Assembly: GCF_018390535.1 (NCBI RefSeq)
Contig: NZ_JAHBBW010000001.1
Coordinates: 62,001 to 126,000, forward strand
Direction: 5' to 3'
DNA from: Bacteroides propionicigenes
Lineage (GTDB): Bacteria; Bacteroidota; Bacteroidia; Bacteroidales; Bacteroidaceae
DNA: 64,000 nucleotides
Both the position numbers and the translations under genes were made by a program. The notes beneath the pieces were generated by a model, which saw only the letters and a program-made list of their open reading frames with translations, was not told the origin of the DNA and ran no database searches. This document shows, in pieces, positions 42,452-51,407 of this stretch (the first letter of the stretch is position 1; every line of letters begins with the position of its first letter).

Positions 42452-43153
42452 ATGGTAAAAATAAACTTATCTGATATTAATGTTCCGGAGTTGATTCCCG
42501 ATATATGGTCACCCCTGAATGAAGAACAGCGAGAATTCCTCGCTAACCATTTTACGCTCCAGAATTATAAAAAGAACGAGATTATTCATTGTGAAGGTGA
42601 GACACCCACTAATCTGATGTGTCTACTAAATGGAAAAGTCAAAATCTATAAAGATGGTGTAGGCGGAAGAAGCCAGATTATCCGAATGATTAAGCCAACC
42701 GAATACTTTGGATACCGTCCTTATTTCGCAAAAGCGGATTATGTGACCGCAGCCTGCGCTTTTGAACCTTCACTGGTATGCCTGATACCAATGACAGCCA
42801 TTATGACATTGTTATCACAAAACAATGAATTAGCTATGTTTTTTATCAGGCAATTATCCATAGACCTCGGCATTGCCGACGAGCGTACCGTAAACCTCAC
42901 CCAAAAACATATTCGCGGACGTTTGGCTGAGTCTCTTATTTTCCTCAAAGAAAGTTATGGTTTGGAAGAAGACGGTTCTACATTAAGCATCTACTTGTCT
43001 CGTGAAGATTTGGCCAATCTTTCCAACATGACGACGTCCAATGCTATCCGTACGCTTTCACAGTTTGCAACGGAACGCCTGATTACCATTGACGGACGAA
43101 AGATTAAGATTATTGATGAAGAAAAACTGAAGAAGATAAGTAAAATAGGCTAA
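42452..43153 (+). CDS. Crp/Fnr family transcriptional regulator
   Basis: This ~233-residue protein has an N-terminal cyclic-nucleotide-binding-like beta-roll (YKKNEIIHCEGETPTNLMCLLNGKVKIYKDG, IIRMIKPTEYFGYRPYF), a long dimer helix (QNNELAMFFIRQLSIDLGIADERTVNLTQKHIRGRLAESLIFL) and a C-terminal winged HTH (LSREDLANLSNMTTSNAIRTLSQFATERLITIDGRKIKI). It lacks the N-terminal cysteine cluster of FNR, so oxygen sensing by an iron-sulfur cluster is unlikely. The ATG at 42452 (MVKINLSD) is used; the longer frame from 42335 begins before the promoter. Position next to glnN makes it a candidate regulator of nitrogen metabolism, by inference only. Confidence 0.92.
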   Translation: MVKINLSDINVPELIPDIWSPLNEEQREFLANHFTLQNYKKNEIIHCEGETPTNLMCLLNGKVKIYKDGVGGRSQIIRMIKPTEYFGYRPYFAKADYVTAACAFEPSLVCLIPMTAIMTLLSQNNELAMFFIRQLSIDLGIADERTVNLTQKHIRGRLAESLIFLKESYGLEEDGSTLSIYLSREDLANLSNMTTSNAIRTLSQFATERLITIDGRKIKIIDEEKLKKISKIG

Positions 43154-43177
43154 ATGAAGAATTAAGAATGAAGAATT

Positions 43178-43242
43178 AAGAATTTAGGCTGCGCAATAAT
43201 ATTTGTTATACTACATTTATTTATTGCGCAGCCTAAATTCTT
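43178..43242. terminator. Long hairpin between convergent Crp/Fnr and trxB genes
   Basis: Perfect 22-base arms (43178-43199 and 43221-43242), arm containing TTTAGGCTGCGCAATAA, with a 21-base loop. The left flank carries a tandem AATGAAGAATTAAG. It is likely a bidirectional terminator. Confidence 0.75.
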
Positions 43243-43253
43243 CATTCTTCATT

Positions 43254-44189
43254 TTAACTTAGCAAGAATCTCTCTGCCTCAATAGCTGCCATACACCCTG
43301 TAGCCGCTGCCGTAATGGCTTGACGATAGTGAGGATCGGCAACATCTCCTGCAGCAAAGACTCCGGGAACCTTTGTACGGGGAGTGCCGGGGTCTGTCAG
43401 AATATAACCTGTTTCATCCGTATCAACATAAGGTTTGAAAATATCAGAATTAGGCTTATGACCGATAGCCAAGAAGAAACCATCGATTGCCAAGTCGTAG
43501 CGTTGTTCATCCGGTTCACCCATACGTTTCACCAAGTGCACGCCTTCCACACCATTATCTCCGTACAGTCCTACCGCATTGTGTTCAAACAAGACTTCAA
43601 TCTTCTCGTTGTTCATAACACGTTCCTGCATAATCTTGGAAGCACGTAAGAATGGCTTACGCACAATCAGATATACCTTGCTTGCCAAGCCTGCCAAATA
43701 AGAGGCTTCCTCACAAGCTGTATCTCCACCTCCAACTACTGCCACCACTTTCTTACGATAGAAGAAACCGTCGCAAGTAGCACAAGCGCTGACACCCATA
43801 CCGGCATACTTTTTCTCGTCTTCCAATCCTAAATATTTGGCAGCCGCTCCGGTTGCAATGATAATGGTTTGCGCCTCGATAACCTTCTCTTCGTCAATAG
43901 TTATCTTATACGGAGCTTGACTCAAGTCGGCAGCCGTAGCCACACCGAAACGCAAATCTGTGCCGAAGCGCTCGGCCTGTTTACGCAAATCTTCCATCAT
44001 CTGCGTACCGTTAATACCTTCCGGATAACCGGGGAAATTCTCAATATCGGTTGTGGTAGTCAACTGGCCACCGGGTTGCAAGCCCTCATACAGGACGGGA
44101 GAAAGGTTAGCACGCGCAGCATAAATAGCCGCTGTATATCCGGCAGGACCGGAACCTATAATTAAACATTTTACTTTTTCTGCTTCCAT
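43254..44189 (-). CDS. trxB: Thioredoxin reductase
   Basis: This 311-residue flavoenzyme transfers electrons from NADPH to thioredoxin. The FAD-binding GSGPAGYTAAIYAARA (residues 13-28), the redox disulfide CATC (C136 and C139 in SACATCDGFF), the NADPH-binding VGGGDTACEEA and the C-terminal GVFAAGDVADPHYRQAITAAATGC are all intact. The length is standard. It follows the LolA-like gene by 31 bases on the same strand and probably shares its transcript with ftsK. Confidence 0.97.
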   Translation of the reverse strand: MEAEKVKCLIIGSGPAGYTAAIYAARANLSPVLYEGLQPGGQLTTTTDIENFPGYPEGINGTQMMEDLRKQAERFGTDLRFGVATAADLSQAPYKITIDEEKVIEAQTIIIATGAAAKYLGLEDEKKYAGMGVSACATCDGFFYRKKVVAVVGGGDTACEEASYLAGLASKVYLIVRKPFLRASKIMQERVMNNEKIEVLFEHNAVGLYGDNGVEGVHLVKRMGEPDEQRYDLAIDGFFLAIGHKPNSDIFKPYVDTDETGYILTDPGTPRTKVPGVFAAGDVADPHYRQAITAAATGCMAAIEAERFLLS

Positions 44190-44220
44190 ATTATTATTCT
44201 GTTATAAATAGTACATTTCA

Positions 44221-44853
44221 TCATCTTAAATCAATTATTTCAGCCGTAGGATATGCTTTCTTATCAAATACAAAAAGGCCGTCATCATATTTTTTTCCTG
44301 TTTGATAGGAATTTATAAGCACCAATACTGCATCTTTACTCCCCCTCTGAACCATACTAAGCCTCAAAGGACGAAAAGAGCGTTTCTCTATATACAAGAT
44401 AATACATTGTATATCTTGATCCCGTTTGGTAGCGGTCATCACTACTTTGTAGGTTGTATTATCCGAAGCATTACCTATTTTAGCCACTTTCAATTTATAG
44501 TCTTTCTTATAGAGGGACAACCATGCATAAGGATTAATACCCTGCAATTCTTCCGGAGTAGGTTCGGAAACATTGACTTCATCACTGGAAGCCAGATAAC
44601 TCCATTGCGTACGTCCATCAAACCACGTCGTCATACCTTCTGTTTCCAACAGGAATTTGTCATCCTTCAGGCAAATGGAACCATTCGAGTTTCCTTCAGG
44701 TGCACGAACCGAAAAAGTCAGTTTTATCCCATTTTCTTTGCGGAAAGCATCCGCCACACGATCAAGTATATCTTTGGCATCCGACTGTTGCGCAGCTACG
44801 GGCAAAACCAAACCAAGCATCCAAAAAGTAAACAAAAAGCTTTTGATTTTCAT
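44221..44853 (-). CDS. LolA-like outer-membrane lipoprotein carrier
   Basis: This ~210-residue exported protein has signal peptide MKIKSFLFTFWMLGLVLPVAAQ. The body shows the LolA half-barrel pattern: ILDRVADAFRKENGIKLTFSVRAPEGNSNGSICLKDDKFLLETEGMTTWFDGRTQWSYLASSDEVNVSEPTPEE. Proteins of this type ferry lipoproteins across the periplasm. In Bacteroidota the LolB partner is usually missing, and none is visible here. The ATG at 44853 is preferred; the frame continues three codons up to a TTG. It lies 20 bases after ftsK and before trxB. Confidence 0.85.
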   Translation of the reverse strand: MKIKSFLFTFWMLGLVLPVAAQQSDAKDILDRVADAFRKENGIKLTFSVRAPEGNSNGSICLKDDKFLLETEGMTTWFDGRTQWSYLASSDEVNVSEPTPEELQGINPYAWLSLYKKDYKLKVAKIGNASDNTTYKVVMTATKRDQDIQCIILYIEKRSFRPLRLSMVQRGSKDAVLVLINSYQTGKKYDDGLFVFDKKAYPTAEIIDLR

Positions 44854-44873
44854 GTAATTCAAACGTTGGTTTA

Positions 44874-47387
44874 TTACAAATTGTTCAAACGCGCTTCCAA
44901 ATCCGTTATGTCCGCACAGAACACTTCACGCGCCTTACTACCCTGTGCCGGACCTACAATTCCCGCTTTTTCCAACTGATCCATAATACGTCCCGCACGG
45001 TTATAACCAATAGCAAACTTACGCTGGATAAGTGAAGTGGAACCCTGCTGTTGATAAACAATCAGTTGGGCAGCGTCTTCAAACAATGGGTCAAGGCGCC
45101 CCATGTCCACATCACCCAAGTCACCGCCTGCGTTCTCGTCTACATACTCAGGCAGATAAAATGCCGTAGGATAACCTTGCTGACGGGCTATAAACTTCGT
45201 AATCTCCGCAACTTCCGGCGTATCAATAAATGCACACTGCACACGAACAGGATCTGCGCCTTGCAAGAACAGCATATCACCGCGACCTATCAACTGGTTG
45301 GCTCCCGGTCTGTCAAGGATAGTGCGGGAGTCCACCATAGCCGATACTCGGAAAGCAATACGTGCCGGGAAGTTAGCTTTAATCGTACCCGTAATAATAT
45401 TTGTCGTAGGACGCTGTGTAGCGATAATCATGTGTATGCCAACGGCACGCGCCAACTGGGCGATACGGGCAATGGGCAATTCCACATCTTTACCGGCTGT
45501 CATAATCAGGTCACCGAACTCATCTATCACCACCACGATATACGGCATGAATTTATGTCCTTTTTCCGGATTCAGACGGCGATTGATAAACTTTTCATTG
45601 TATTCTTTAATATTACGTACATGTGCAGCCTTCAACAGATCGTAGCGTGTATCCATTTCAATACAGATAGAGTTCAAAGTCTGAACAACCTTGGTTACAT
45701 CCGTTATTATGGCGTCCTCACCGTCGGGCAGTTTGGCAAGGAAATGATGTTCAATCACCGAATAGATACTGAATTCCACTTTCTTCGGGTCTACCAGCAC
45801 GAACTTCAGTTCTGCGGGATGTTTCTTATATAACAAGGAAGTAATGATAGCATTCAGTCCTACAGACTTACCCTGACCGGTAGCACCGGCAACGAGCACG
45901 TGCGGCATTTTGCACAAATCCACCATAAAGACTTCATTGGTAATAGTCTTGCCCAGCGCAATCGGCAAATCGTACGTAGATTCCTGAAACTTCTTGCTGC
46001 CGATAATGCTCTGCCCGGAAACAATCTTCGGATTGGAGTTAGGAACTTCAATACCAATTGTTCCTTTTCCCGGTATCGGAGCAATGATACGGATGCCCAA
46101 GGCAGAAAGGCTAAGAGCAATATCATCTTCCAAACCGCGTATCTTAGAAATACGGACACCTTGTTCCGGTGTTATTTCATACAACGTCACCGTAGGACCA
46201 ACCGTAGCCTTAATAGTACTGATTTCGATGCCGAAGCTACGCAGTGTATTGATAATCTTATCCTTATTAGCGTTTTGTTCTGCCATATCAATCGTAGGTT
46301 CGGCATTATCATAATGCTTCATCAAATCGATTGTAGGATAATGATAGTTTTCCAAATCAAGACAAGGATTATACGGTTCTATCTCCGGACCGCGATATTC
46401 TTCATCTTCCACTGTTTCCACTTCAAAAACAGGTTCATTGCTTCCTTGCTGCACCGAAGGCGGAATGGCGGAAGTTATATCCGGAGACGGAGTTTCAATC
46501 GTCATCAGTACTTCGCCTTCCTCATTGGCTGTTGTGGCTTTATCCTTTGCCACTTCTCCTAAATCGAGCGTTATCTCATGGCTATCCTCATCATCCTCTT
46601 CCTCTTTACCGGATTCATCCGGTTTCTGAGCTGGTCCCTCTTTTTCCACATCAGAGGATGTTTCAGCCACAGTCTGCGGCTTCTTTCCTTTCACTGTCCA
46701 AGAGTCCGTAAACTCTTCCGGCGCTTCACCGGATTCGCTTTCTTTCTTTTCATTATGTTTCAGAAAGCTAAGGCTAAAGAGTTTCCTCAACCAGATTACA
46801 GTACGTGCGCTCAGATAAATAAGGAAACAGATGGCAGTAACCAGCAATATCATCCATACACCCGGTACCCCAACCTGAGACACCAGCCAATTGCTGACAT
46901 TATACCCATGCATACCGCCCAAATAAAGGAAAGAGTCTTTATATTGGTCCACAAACACGAAACCAAAGAATACCGAGAACCAGACCAACAGCAACGAGCA
47001 TCCAATAAACCACTTCCACAAACGTACCACACGGACACGCATCAGTTTTAATCCAGCCACGGCCAAGAATACCAAAATAAAGAAAGATGATATGCCAAAG
47101 CATTCGTTTATTAAATAACTGGCAAGCTGTGCCCCACGTGAACCGGCATAGTTCTTCACCCCATTATGCGTAGAAATCAAATCCTGCGTATTACCGGAAT
47201 CTATAATACTTTGATCCGCCGCTCCTGTAAAGAAGAAAGACGAAAAGGCCAGCAACAGGTAAACCGAAAAGATTACCAGTATCAGACCGACAACAAAATG
47301 GACGGTTTCATTCTTTAAAACAGCGGCTATCTTTCCGAAAAGAGAAAGAGAGCGTTCCGTATCTTTGATTGTATTTTTCTTGACCAT
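44874..47387 (-). CDS. ftsK: DNA translocase FtsK
   Basis: This ~837-residue septal DNA pump has about four N-terminal membrane helices (near residues 31-52, 96-114, 124-146 and 168-190). A short acidic linker follows (EEFTDSWTVKGKKPQTVAETSSD onward, to ~330), and then the RecA-like motor with Walker A VAGATGQGKSVGLN and the later PTTNIITGTIKANFPARIAF region. A gamma winged-helix domain closes the protein (STSLIQRKFAIGYNRAGRIMDQLEKAGIVGP). It moves chromosome termini during division and directs XerCD recombination. The ATG at 47387 is supported by a -7 box at 47421-47428. The linker is short compared with Escherichia coli. Confidence 0.96.
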   Translation of the reverse strand: MVKKNTIKDTERSLSLFGKIAAVLKNETVHFVVGLILVIFSVYLLLAFSSFFFTGAADQSIIDSGNTQDLISTHNGVKNYAGSRGAQLASYLINECFGISSFFILVFLAVAGLKLMRVRVVRLWKWFIGCSLLLVWFSVFFGFVFVDQYKDSFLYLGGMHGYNVSNWLVSQVGVPGVWMILLVTAICFLIYLSARTVIWLRKLFSLSFLKHNEKKESESGEAPEEFTDSWTVKGKKPQTVAETSSDVEKEGPAQKPDESGKEEEDDEDSHEITLDLGEVAKDKATTANEEGEVLMTIETPSPDITSAIPPSVQQGSNEPVFEVETVEDEEYRGPEIEPYNPCLDLENYHYPTIDLMKHYDNAEPTIDMAEQNANKDKIINTLRSFGIEISTIKATVGPTVTLYEITPEQGVRISKIRGLEDDIALSLSALGIRIIAPIPGKGTIGIEVPNSNPKIVSGQSIIGSKKFQESTYDLPIALGKTITNEVFMVDLCKMPHVLVAGATGQGKSVGLNAIITSLLYKKHPAELKFVLVDPKKVEFSIYSVIEHHFLAKLPDGEDAIITDVTKVVQTLNSICIEMDTRYDLLKAAHVRNIKEYNEKFINRRLNPEKGHKFMPYIVVVIDEFGDLIMTAGKDVELPIARIAQLARAVGIHMIIATQRPTTNIITGTIKANFPARIAFRVSAMVDSRTILDRPGANQLIGRGDMLFLQGADPVRVQCAFIDTPEVAEITKFIARQQGYPTAFYLPEYVDENAGGDLGDVDMGRLDPLFEDAAQLIVYQQQGSTSLIQRKFAIGYNRAGRIMDQLEKAGIVGPAQGSKAREVFCADITDLEARLNNL

Positions 47388-47420
47388 AAAATCTATTCCG
47401 CTAATATCCGTATAATGACG

Positions 47421-47428
47421 CAAAAGTA
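47421..47428 (-). promoter_or_regulatory. Candidate -7 box for ftsK-lolA-like-trxB
   Basis: On the minus strand this reads TACTTTTG, 33 bases before the ftsK ATG at 47387. Confidence 0.5.
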
Positions 47429-47470
47429 ACAAAAAAAAGCTTATGCAGTAATGCTTTCAAACCTTTTTCG

Positions 47471-47478
47471 TACCTTTG
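47471..47478 (+). promoter_or_regulatory. Candidate -7 box for the DUF5063 gene
   Basis: TACCTTTG matches TAnnTTTG, 19 bases before the ATG at 47498. It is divergent from the ftsK promoter. Confidence 0.5.
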
Positions 47479-47497
47479 CGTTTCAAATCAAGAAGAT

Positions 47498-48046
47498 ATG
47501 AAAAAAGAAAGTCAAGTGATATTCGACCGTAATGTTGTGGAATTCGTAACCGTAGCTGCCGAGTTCTGCAAGTTCTTGGAACAGACGGAAACCATGAAAC
47601 GTTCCGTCTTCGTCGATACATCCTTAAAAATACTTCCTTTGCTTTATCTCAAAGCTTCCATGCTACCCAAGTGCGAAACGATAGGCGATGAAGCCCTCGA
47701 GACATTTGTAACAGAGGAAACGTACGAAATACTCCGCATGAATCTGGCAGGTATTCTCGCCGAGAAAGACGACTACCTTGATGTATTTGTATCGGACATG
47801 AAATACAGTGACCAACCTATCACAAGAAACATTTCCGAAGACTTGGCCGACATCTATCAAGACATCAGAGACTTTATCTTCGTATTCCAGCTGGGGCTTA
47901 ATGAAACAATGAACGACTCGCTCGCCGTCTGCCAAGAACATTTTACCCTATACTGGGGACAAAAGTTAGTGAATACTTTGCGTGCCCTGCATGACGTAAG
48001 ATACAACCAACCGGAAGAGGAAGACAATAAAGAGGAAGAGGAATAA
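47498..48046 (+). CDS. DUF5063 domain protein
   Basis: This 182-residue cytoplasmic, mostly helical protein (VVEFVTVAAEFCKFLEQTETMKRSVFVDTSLKILPLLYLKASMLP; ISEDLADIYQDIRDFIFVFQLG) is recognisable as DUF5063. The very acidic end (EEEDNKEEEE) is low complexity. The function is not established. It precedes a DEDD exonuclease gene by 10 bases and an RlmI-like methyltransferase gene, so a link to RNA processing is possible but only from context. Confidence 0.8.
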   Translation: MKKESQVIFDRNVVEFVTVAAEFCKFLEQTETMKRSVFVDTSLKILPLLYLKASMLPKCETIGDEALETFVTEETYEILRMNLAGILAEKDDYLDVFVSDMKYSDQPITRNISEDLADIYQDIRDFIFVFQLGLNETMNDSLAVCQEHFTLYWGQKLVNTLRALHDVRYNQPEEEDNKEEEE

Positions 48047-48056
48047 ACTGTAAACT

Positions 48057-48689
48057 ATGATTATCAAAAGAAGTATAGATAAAGAAGAAGTAAAGGAAAT
48101 GCCCAAAGCTGTCTTTCCGGGGGAGATACATATAGTACAAACCCCTCAGGAGGCAGAACGTGCGGTGGCTTATTTAAAAAGATGTTCCATACTGGGCATT
48201 GACAGCGAGACACGCCCTTCCTTCACCAAGGGGCAATCTCACAAGGTAGCCTTACTGCAAATTTCATCGGAAGAGCACTGTTTCCTTTTCCGTCTCAATC
48301 TCACCGGGCTGACTCTTCCGATTATCATGCTGCTCGAAAATCCCGGCGTAACCAAAGTCGGTCTCTCCTTGCGTGACGACTTCATGATGCTGCACAAACG
48401 TGCCCCATTTGAACAACGCGCCTGTGTCGAGTTACAAGAATATGTCCGCACATTCGGTATCCAAGATAAAAGCCTGCAAAAAATCTATGCGATTCTTTTT
48501 AATGAAAAGATATCAAAAAGCCAGCGTCTGTCTAATTGGGAAGCCGAAGCGCTGACACCGTCCCAACAGCAATATGCAGCCACCGATGCGTGGGCTTGCC
48601 TAAACATATACAACCGGTTGCAGGAACTGAAGCGTACCGGTGATTTTGAAATGGCAACCGAAGAGAGTTGCCACACAACCACATTATAG
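48057..48689 (+). CDS. 3'-5' exonuclease (DEDD family)
   Basis: This 210-residue protein has an RNase D/WRN-type exonuclease domain. Exo I is ILGIDSETRPSF (D-x-E), Exo II is around VTKVGLSLRDDFMML (conserved D), and Exo III is QQQYAATDAWACLNIY (Y-x-x-x-D). All four acidic metal ligands appear present. No HRDC domain follows, so it is shorter than RNase D. RNA or DNA could be the substrate; the context with an rRNA methyltransferase gene favours RNA. It follows DUF5063 closely and precedes the methyltransferase by 25 bases. Confidence 0.9.
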   Translation: MIIKRSIDKEEVKEMPKAVFPGEIHIVQTPQEAERAVAYLKRCSILGIDSETRPSFTKGQSHKVALLQISSEEHCFLFRLNLTGLTLPIIMLLENPGVTKVGLSLRDDFMMLHKRAPFEQRACVELQEYVRTFGIQDKSLQKIYAILFNEKISKSQRLSNWEAEALTPSQQQYAATDAWACLNIYNRLQELKRTGDFEMATEESCHTTTL

Positions 48690-48714
48690 CATTACCACAT
48701 CTTAATTATAATTT

Positions 48715-49896
48715 ATGTATAAAGTATATCTAAAGTCCGGCAAAGAAGAATCATTAAAACGTTTCCACCCTTGGATATTTTCCGGTGCTATTGCACATTT
48801 CGACGGAGAGCCAGAAGAAGGAGAAGTTGTCGAAATCTATACATCCAAGAAAGAATTTATAGCTAAAGGACATTTTCAGATTGGCAGTATTGCTGTTCGC
48901 GTACTTAGCTTCCGTCAAGATGAAACCATCGATACCGACTTTTGGAAACGTAAGCTTAGTATAGCCTACGATATGCGACGCAGCATTGGCATTGCCGAGA
49001 GCCCCACCAACAACACTTACCGTCTGGTACATGGTGAGGGGGACAACCTGCCCGGACTCGTGATTGACATCTATGCCCGTACAGCCGTTATGCAGGCACA
49101 TTCCGCCGGTATGCACCTCGACCGTATGGCAATAGCCGATGCATTAACCGAGGTTATGGGTGATAAGATTGACAATATCTACTATAAATCCGAAACAACT
49201 CTCCCATTCAAAGCCGACCTTTATCCGGAAAATGGCTTTCTGAAAGGTGGAAGCACCGATAATATTGCTATGGAATACGGCTTAAAATTCCATATCGACT
49301 GGTTGAAAGGTCAGAAAACAGGTTTCTTTGTGGACCAACGAGAAAACCGTTCATTGCTGGAACGCTATGCCAATGGTCGCAGCGTACTGAATATGTTCTG
49401 CTATACCGGTGGATTCTCGGTCTATGCCATGCGCGGCAATGCCAAACTCGTACATTCCGTAGACAGCTCAGCCAAGGCCATTGACCTGACGAATAAGAAT
49501 ATTGAATTGAATTTCCCCGGTGATAGCCGCCATGCCGCCTATGCAGAAGATGCCTTTAAGTACCTTGACCGCATGGGCGACCAATACGACCTTATCGTTC
49601 TGGACCCGCCGGCATTTGCCAAGCACCGCGACGCATTGCGCAATGCCCTGCAAGGATACCGCAAACTGAACGTCAAGGCTTTTGAGAAAATCAAACCGGG
49701 TGGCATACTTTTCACTTTCTCTTGTTCGCAAGCCGTCAGCAAAGAGAATTTCCGTACAGCTGTATTCACCGCAGCTGCCATGTCCGGTCGCAGCGTACGC
49801 ATTCTGCACCAACTGACGCAACCTGCCGACCATCCCGTAAGCATCTACCACCCCGAAGGAGAATACCTGAAAGGGCTTGTTTTATATGTAGAATAA
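48715..49896 (+). CDS. RlmI-like rRNA methyltransferase (class I SAM)
   Basis: This 393-residue protein has an N-terminal PUA domain (VYLKSGKEESLKRFHPWIFSGAI) and a C-terminal Rossmann methyltransferase. Motifs include KTGFFVDQRENR, VLNMFCYTGGFSVYA (SAM motif I), DLIVLDPPAFAK (motif IV) and LFTFSCSQAVS (motif VI). The DPPAFAK and the Cys of FSCS match the m5C RlmI group, which modifies C1962 of 23S rRNA. The exact target here is inferred. It is the last gene of the DUF5063-exonuclease unit and is followed by a candidate small RNA. Confidence 0.9.
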   Translation: MYKVYLKSGKEESLKRFHPWIFSGAIAHFDGEPEEGEVVEIYTSKKEFIAKGHFQIGSIAVRVLSFRQDETIDTDFWKRKLSIAYDMRRSIGIAESPTNNTYRLVHGEGDNLPGLVIDIYARTAVMQAHSAGMHLDRMAIADALTEVMGDKIDNIYYKSETTLPFKADLYPENGFLKGGSTDNIAMEYGLKFHIDWLKGQKTGFFVDQRENRSLLERYANGRSVLNMFCYTGGFSVYAMRGNAKLVHSVDSSAKAIDLTNKNIELNFPGDSRHAAYAEDAFKYLDRMGDQYDLIVLDPPAFAKHRDALRNALQGYRKLNVKAFEKIKPGGILFTFSCSQAVSKENFRTAVFTAAAMSGRSVRILHQLTQPADHPVSIYHPEGEYLKGLVLYVE

Positions 49897-49946
49897 ACAC
49901 CAAAATATTAAATCATGTTAATACAAAGAAGAAAAACATCAAAGCA

Positions 49947-49979
49947 TTATGTTGTATAACATAAAACCCATTATCTTTG
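49947..49979 (+). promoter_or_regulatory. Promoter and dyad of the candidate small RNA
   Basis: The -7 box TATCTTTG is at 49972-49979. A perfect dyad TTATGTT-GTAT-AACATAA (49947-49964) covers the -33 region, a plausible operator. Confidence 0.5.
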
Positions 49980-49984
49980 CACTG

Positions 49985-50053
49985 TGTTTTTCATGGTATT
50001 AGATTTAAGGTTAATAAAGATTGGCTGTCTGGGATAGATAGCCTTCTTTTTTT
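49985..50053 (+). ncRNA. Candidate small RNA of ~70 nt with own promoter and terminator
   Basis: A consensus -7 box lies a few bases upstream, and a terminator hairpin (50023-50030 with 50036-50043) plus the T-run TTCTTTTTTT ends it. The segment between contains CATGGTATTAGATTTAAGG, which I recall as recurring in Bacteroidales genomes, although I cannot name the family. No ORF fits inside. Alternatively it is a short attenuated leader of nupG, but nupG has its own promoter at 50065-50095. Confidence 0.55.
50023..50053 (+). terminator. Terminator of the candidate small RNA
   Basis: 8-bp stem GGCTGTCT with AGATAGCC (one G-U pair), 5-base loop, then TTCTTTTTTT. Confidence 0.8.
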
Positions 50054-50064
50054 ATATACACTTC

Positions 50065-50095
50065 TTGTTTTTCTGCCTGTTGCGTCGTACATTTG
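50065..50095 (+). promoter_or_regulatory. Promoter of the nupG operon
   Basis: TTG (50065-50067), 20 bases, TACATTTG (50088-50095). It lies before the ATG at 50138 and rules out the in-frame start at 50093. Confidence 0.65.
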
Positions 50096-50137
50096 CACCT
50101 ATTACACAATTCAACAATATTCAAAAAAGCTAATATT

Positions 50138-51403
50138 ATGAGCATCAAATTCCGACTCACAGCTATGCAGTTTCTCCAATTCTTTATTTGGGGAGCATGG
50201 CTTATCTCATTAGGCGGCTATATGGGCGGTACATTACATTTTGAAGGCGGCCAGATTGGCGCAATCTTTGCAACCATGGGAATCGCTTCGCTTATCATGC
50301 CCGGACTCATGGGAATTATCGCCGACAAATGGGTAAATGCCGAACGTCTTTACGGCATACTCCATCTTATCGGTGCCGGTGCTCTGATTTATGCATCCAC
50401 TGCCACTACATACAGTCATATGTATTGGGCAATGCTACTCAATATGCTTGTATATATGCCCACACTGTCATTGGCCAATACAGTTTCGTACAATGCACTG
50501 GAACAATATAAACTCGACCTGATAAAAGACTTCCCACCGATACGGGTATGGGGAACGGTAGGTTTCATTTGCGCCATGTGGGCTGTAGACCTTACCGGAT
50601 TCAAAACTGGTCCCGCACAACTCTATGTAGCGGCTATTTCAGCAATCATCTTAGGACTTTATGCCTTTTCTCTTCCCGGTTGCCCACCAGCCCGCAGTGA
50701 AGGAAAAACGATGCTCTCCGCTTTTGGACTTGATGCATTGGTACTTTTCAAACGTAAGAAGATGGCAATTTTCTTCTTGTTCTCCATGTTGTTAGGTGCA
50801 GCGCTGCAAATTACAAATACTTATGGAGACTTATTCTTAAGTTCGTTTGCTTCTATTCCTCAATATGCAGACTCTTTCGGAGTAAAGCACTCTGTAATTT
50901 TACTCTCCATTTCCCAAATGAGCGAGACGTTATTCATTCTCGCTATTCCGTTCTTCCTGAAACATTTCGGAATAAAACGTGTTATGCTCATCAGTATGTT
51001 TGCCTGGGTATTCCGTTTCGGATTGTTTGGTTTAGGAGACCCTGGCAGCGGGTTGTGGATGCTAATCCTTTCCATGATTGTATATGGCATGGCTTTTGAC
51101 TTTTTCAATGTCTCTGGTTCACTATTCACTGAAATGGAAGCCCATCCAAGTATTCGTGCCAGCGCACAGGGGCTCTTTTTTATGATGACAAACGGATTGG
51201 GAGCAATCATAGGCGGATATGCCAGTGGTGCCGTAGTAGACGCATTCTCTGTATATGCTCCCGGTGGCGGTTTGATAAGTCGTGAGTGGACGCCTGTATG
51301 GCTCATATTCGCAGGTTATGCCTTAGTTATTGGAATATTATTCGGAATCGTATTCCGTTATAAGCATACTACGGAAAAAGAAACCGACAAGGTGGTAGAA
51401 TAA
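50138..51403 (+). CDS. nupG: Nucleoside:proton symporter NupG-like
   Basis: This 421-residue MFS transporter of the nucleoside symporter family has 12 predicted helices. Segments typical of NupG are visible: LQFFIWGAWLISLGGYM, LIMPGLMGIIADKW, DFPPIRVWGTVGFI, MAIFFLFSMLLGAALQITNTYG and MIVYGMAFDFFNVSGSLF. The family imports nucleosides with protons across the inner membrane. The ATG at 50138 (MSIKFRLTAMQF) follows a good promoter. The DUF151 nuclease gene starts 4 bases after its stop and continues the operon toward rsmE. Confidence 0.92.
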   Translation: MSIKFRLTAMQFLQFFIWGAWLISLGGYMGGTLHFEGGQIGAIFATMGIASLIMPGLMGIIADKWVNAERLYGILHLIGAGALIYASTATTYSHMYWAMLLNMLVYMPTLSLANTVSYNALEQYKLDLIKDFPPIRVWGTVGFICAMWAVDLTGFKTGPAQLYVAAISAIILGLYAFSLPGCPPARSEGKTMLSAFGLDALVLFKRKKMAIFFLFSMLLGAALQITNTYGDLFLSSFASIPQYADSFGVKHSVILLSISQMSETLFILAIPFFLKHFGIKRVMLISMFAWVFRFGLFGLGDPGSGLWMLILSMIVYGMAFDFFNVSGSLFTEMEAHPSIRASAQGLFFMMTNGLGAIIGGYASGAVVDAFSVYAPGGGLISREWTPVWLIFAGYALVIGILFGIVFRYKHTTEKETDKVVE

Positions 51404-51407
51404 TAGA

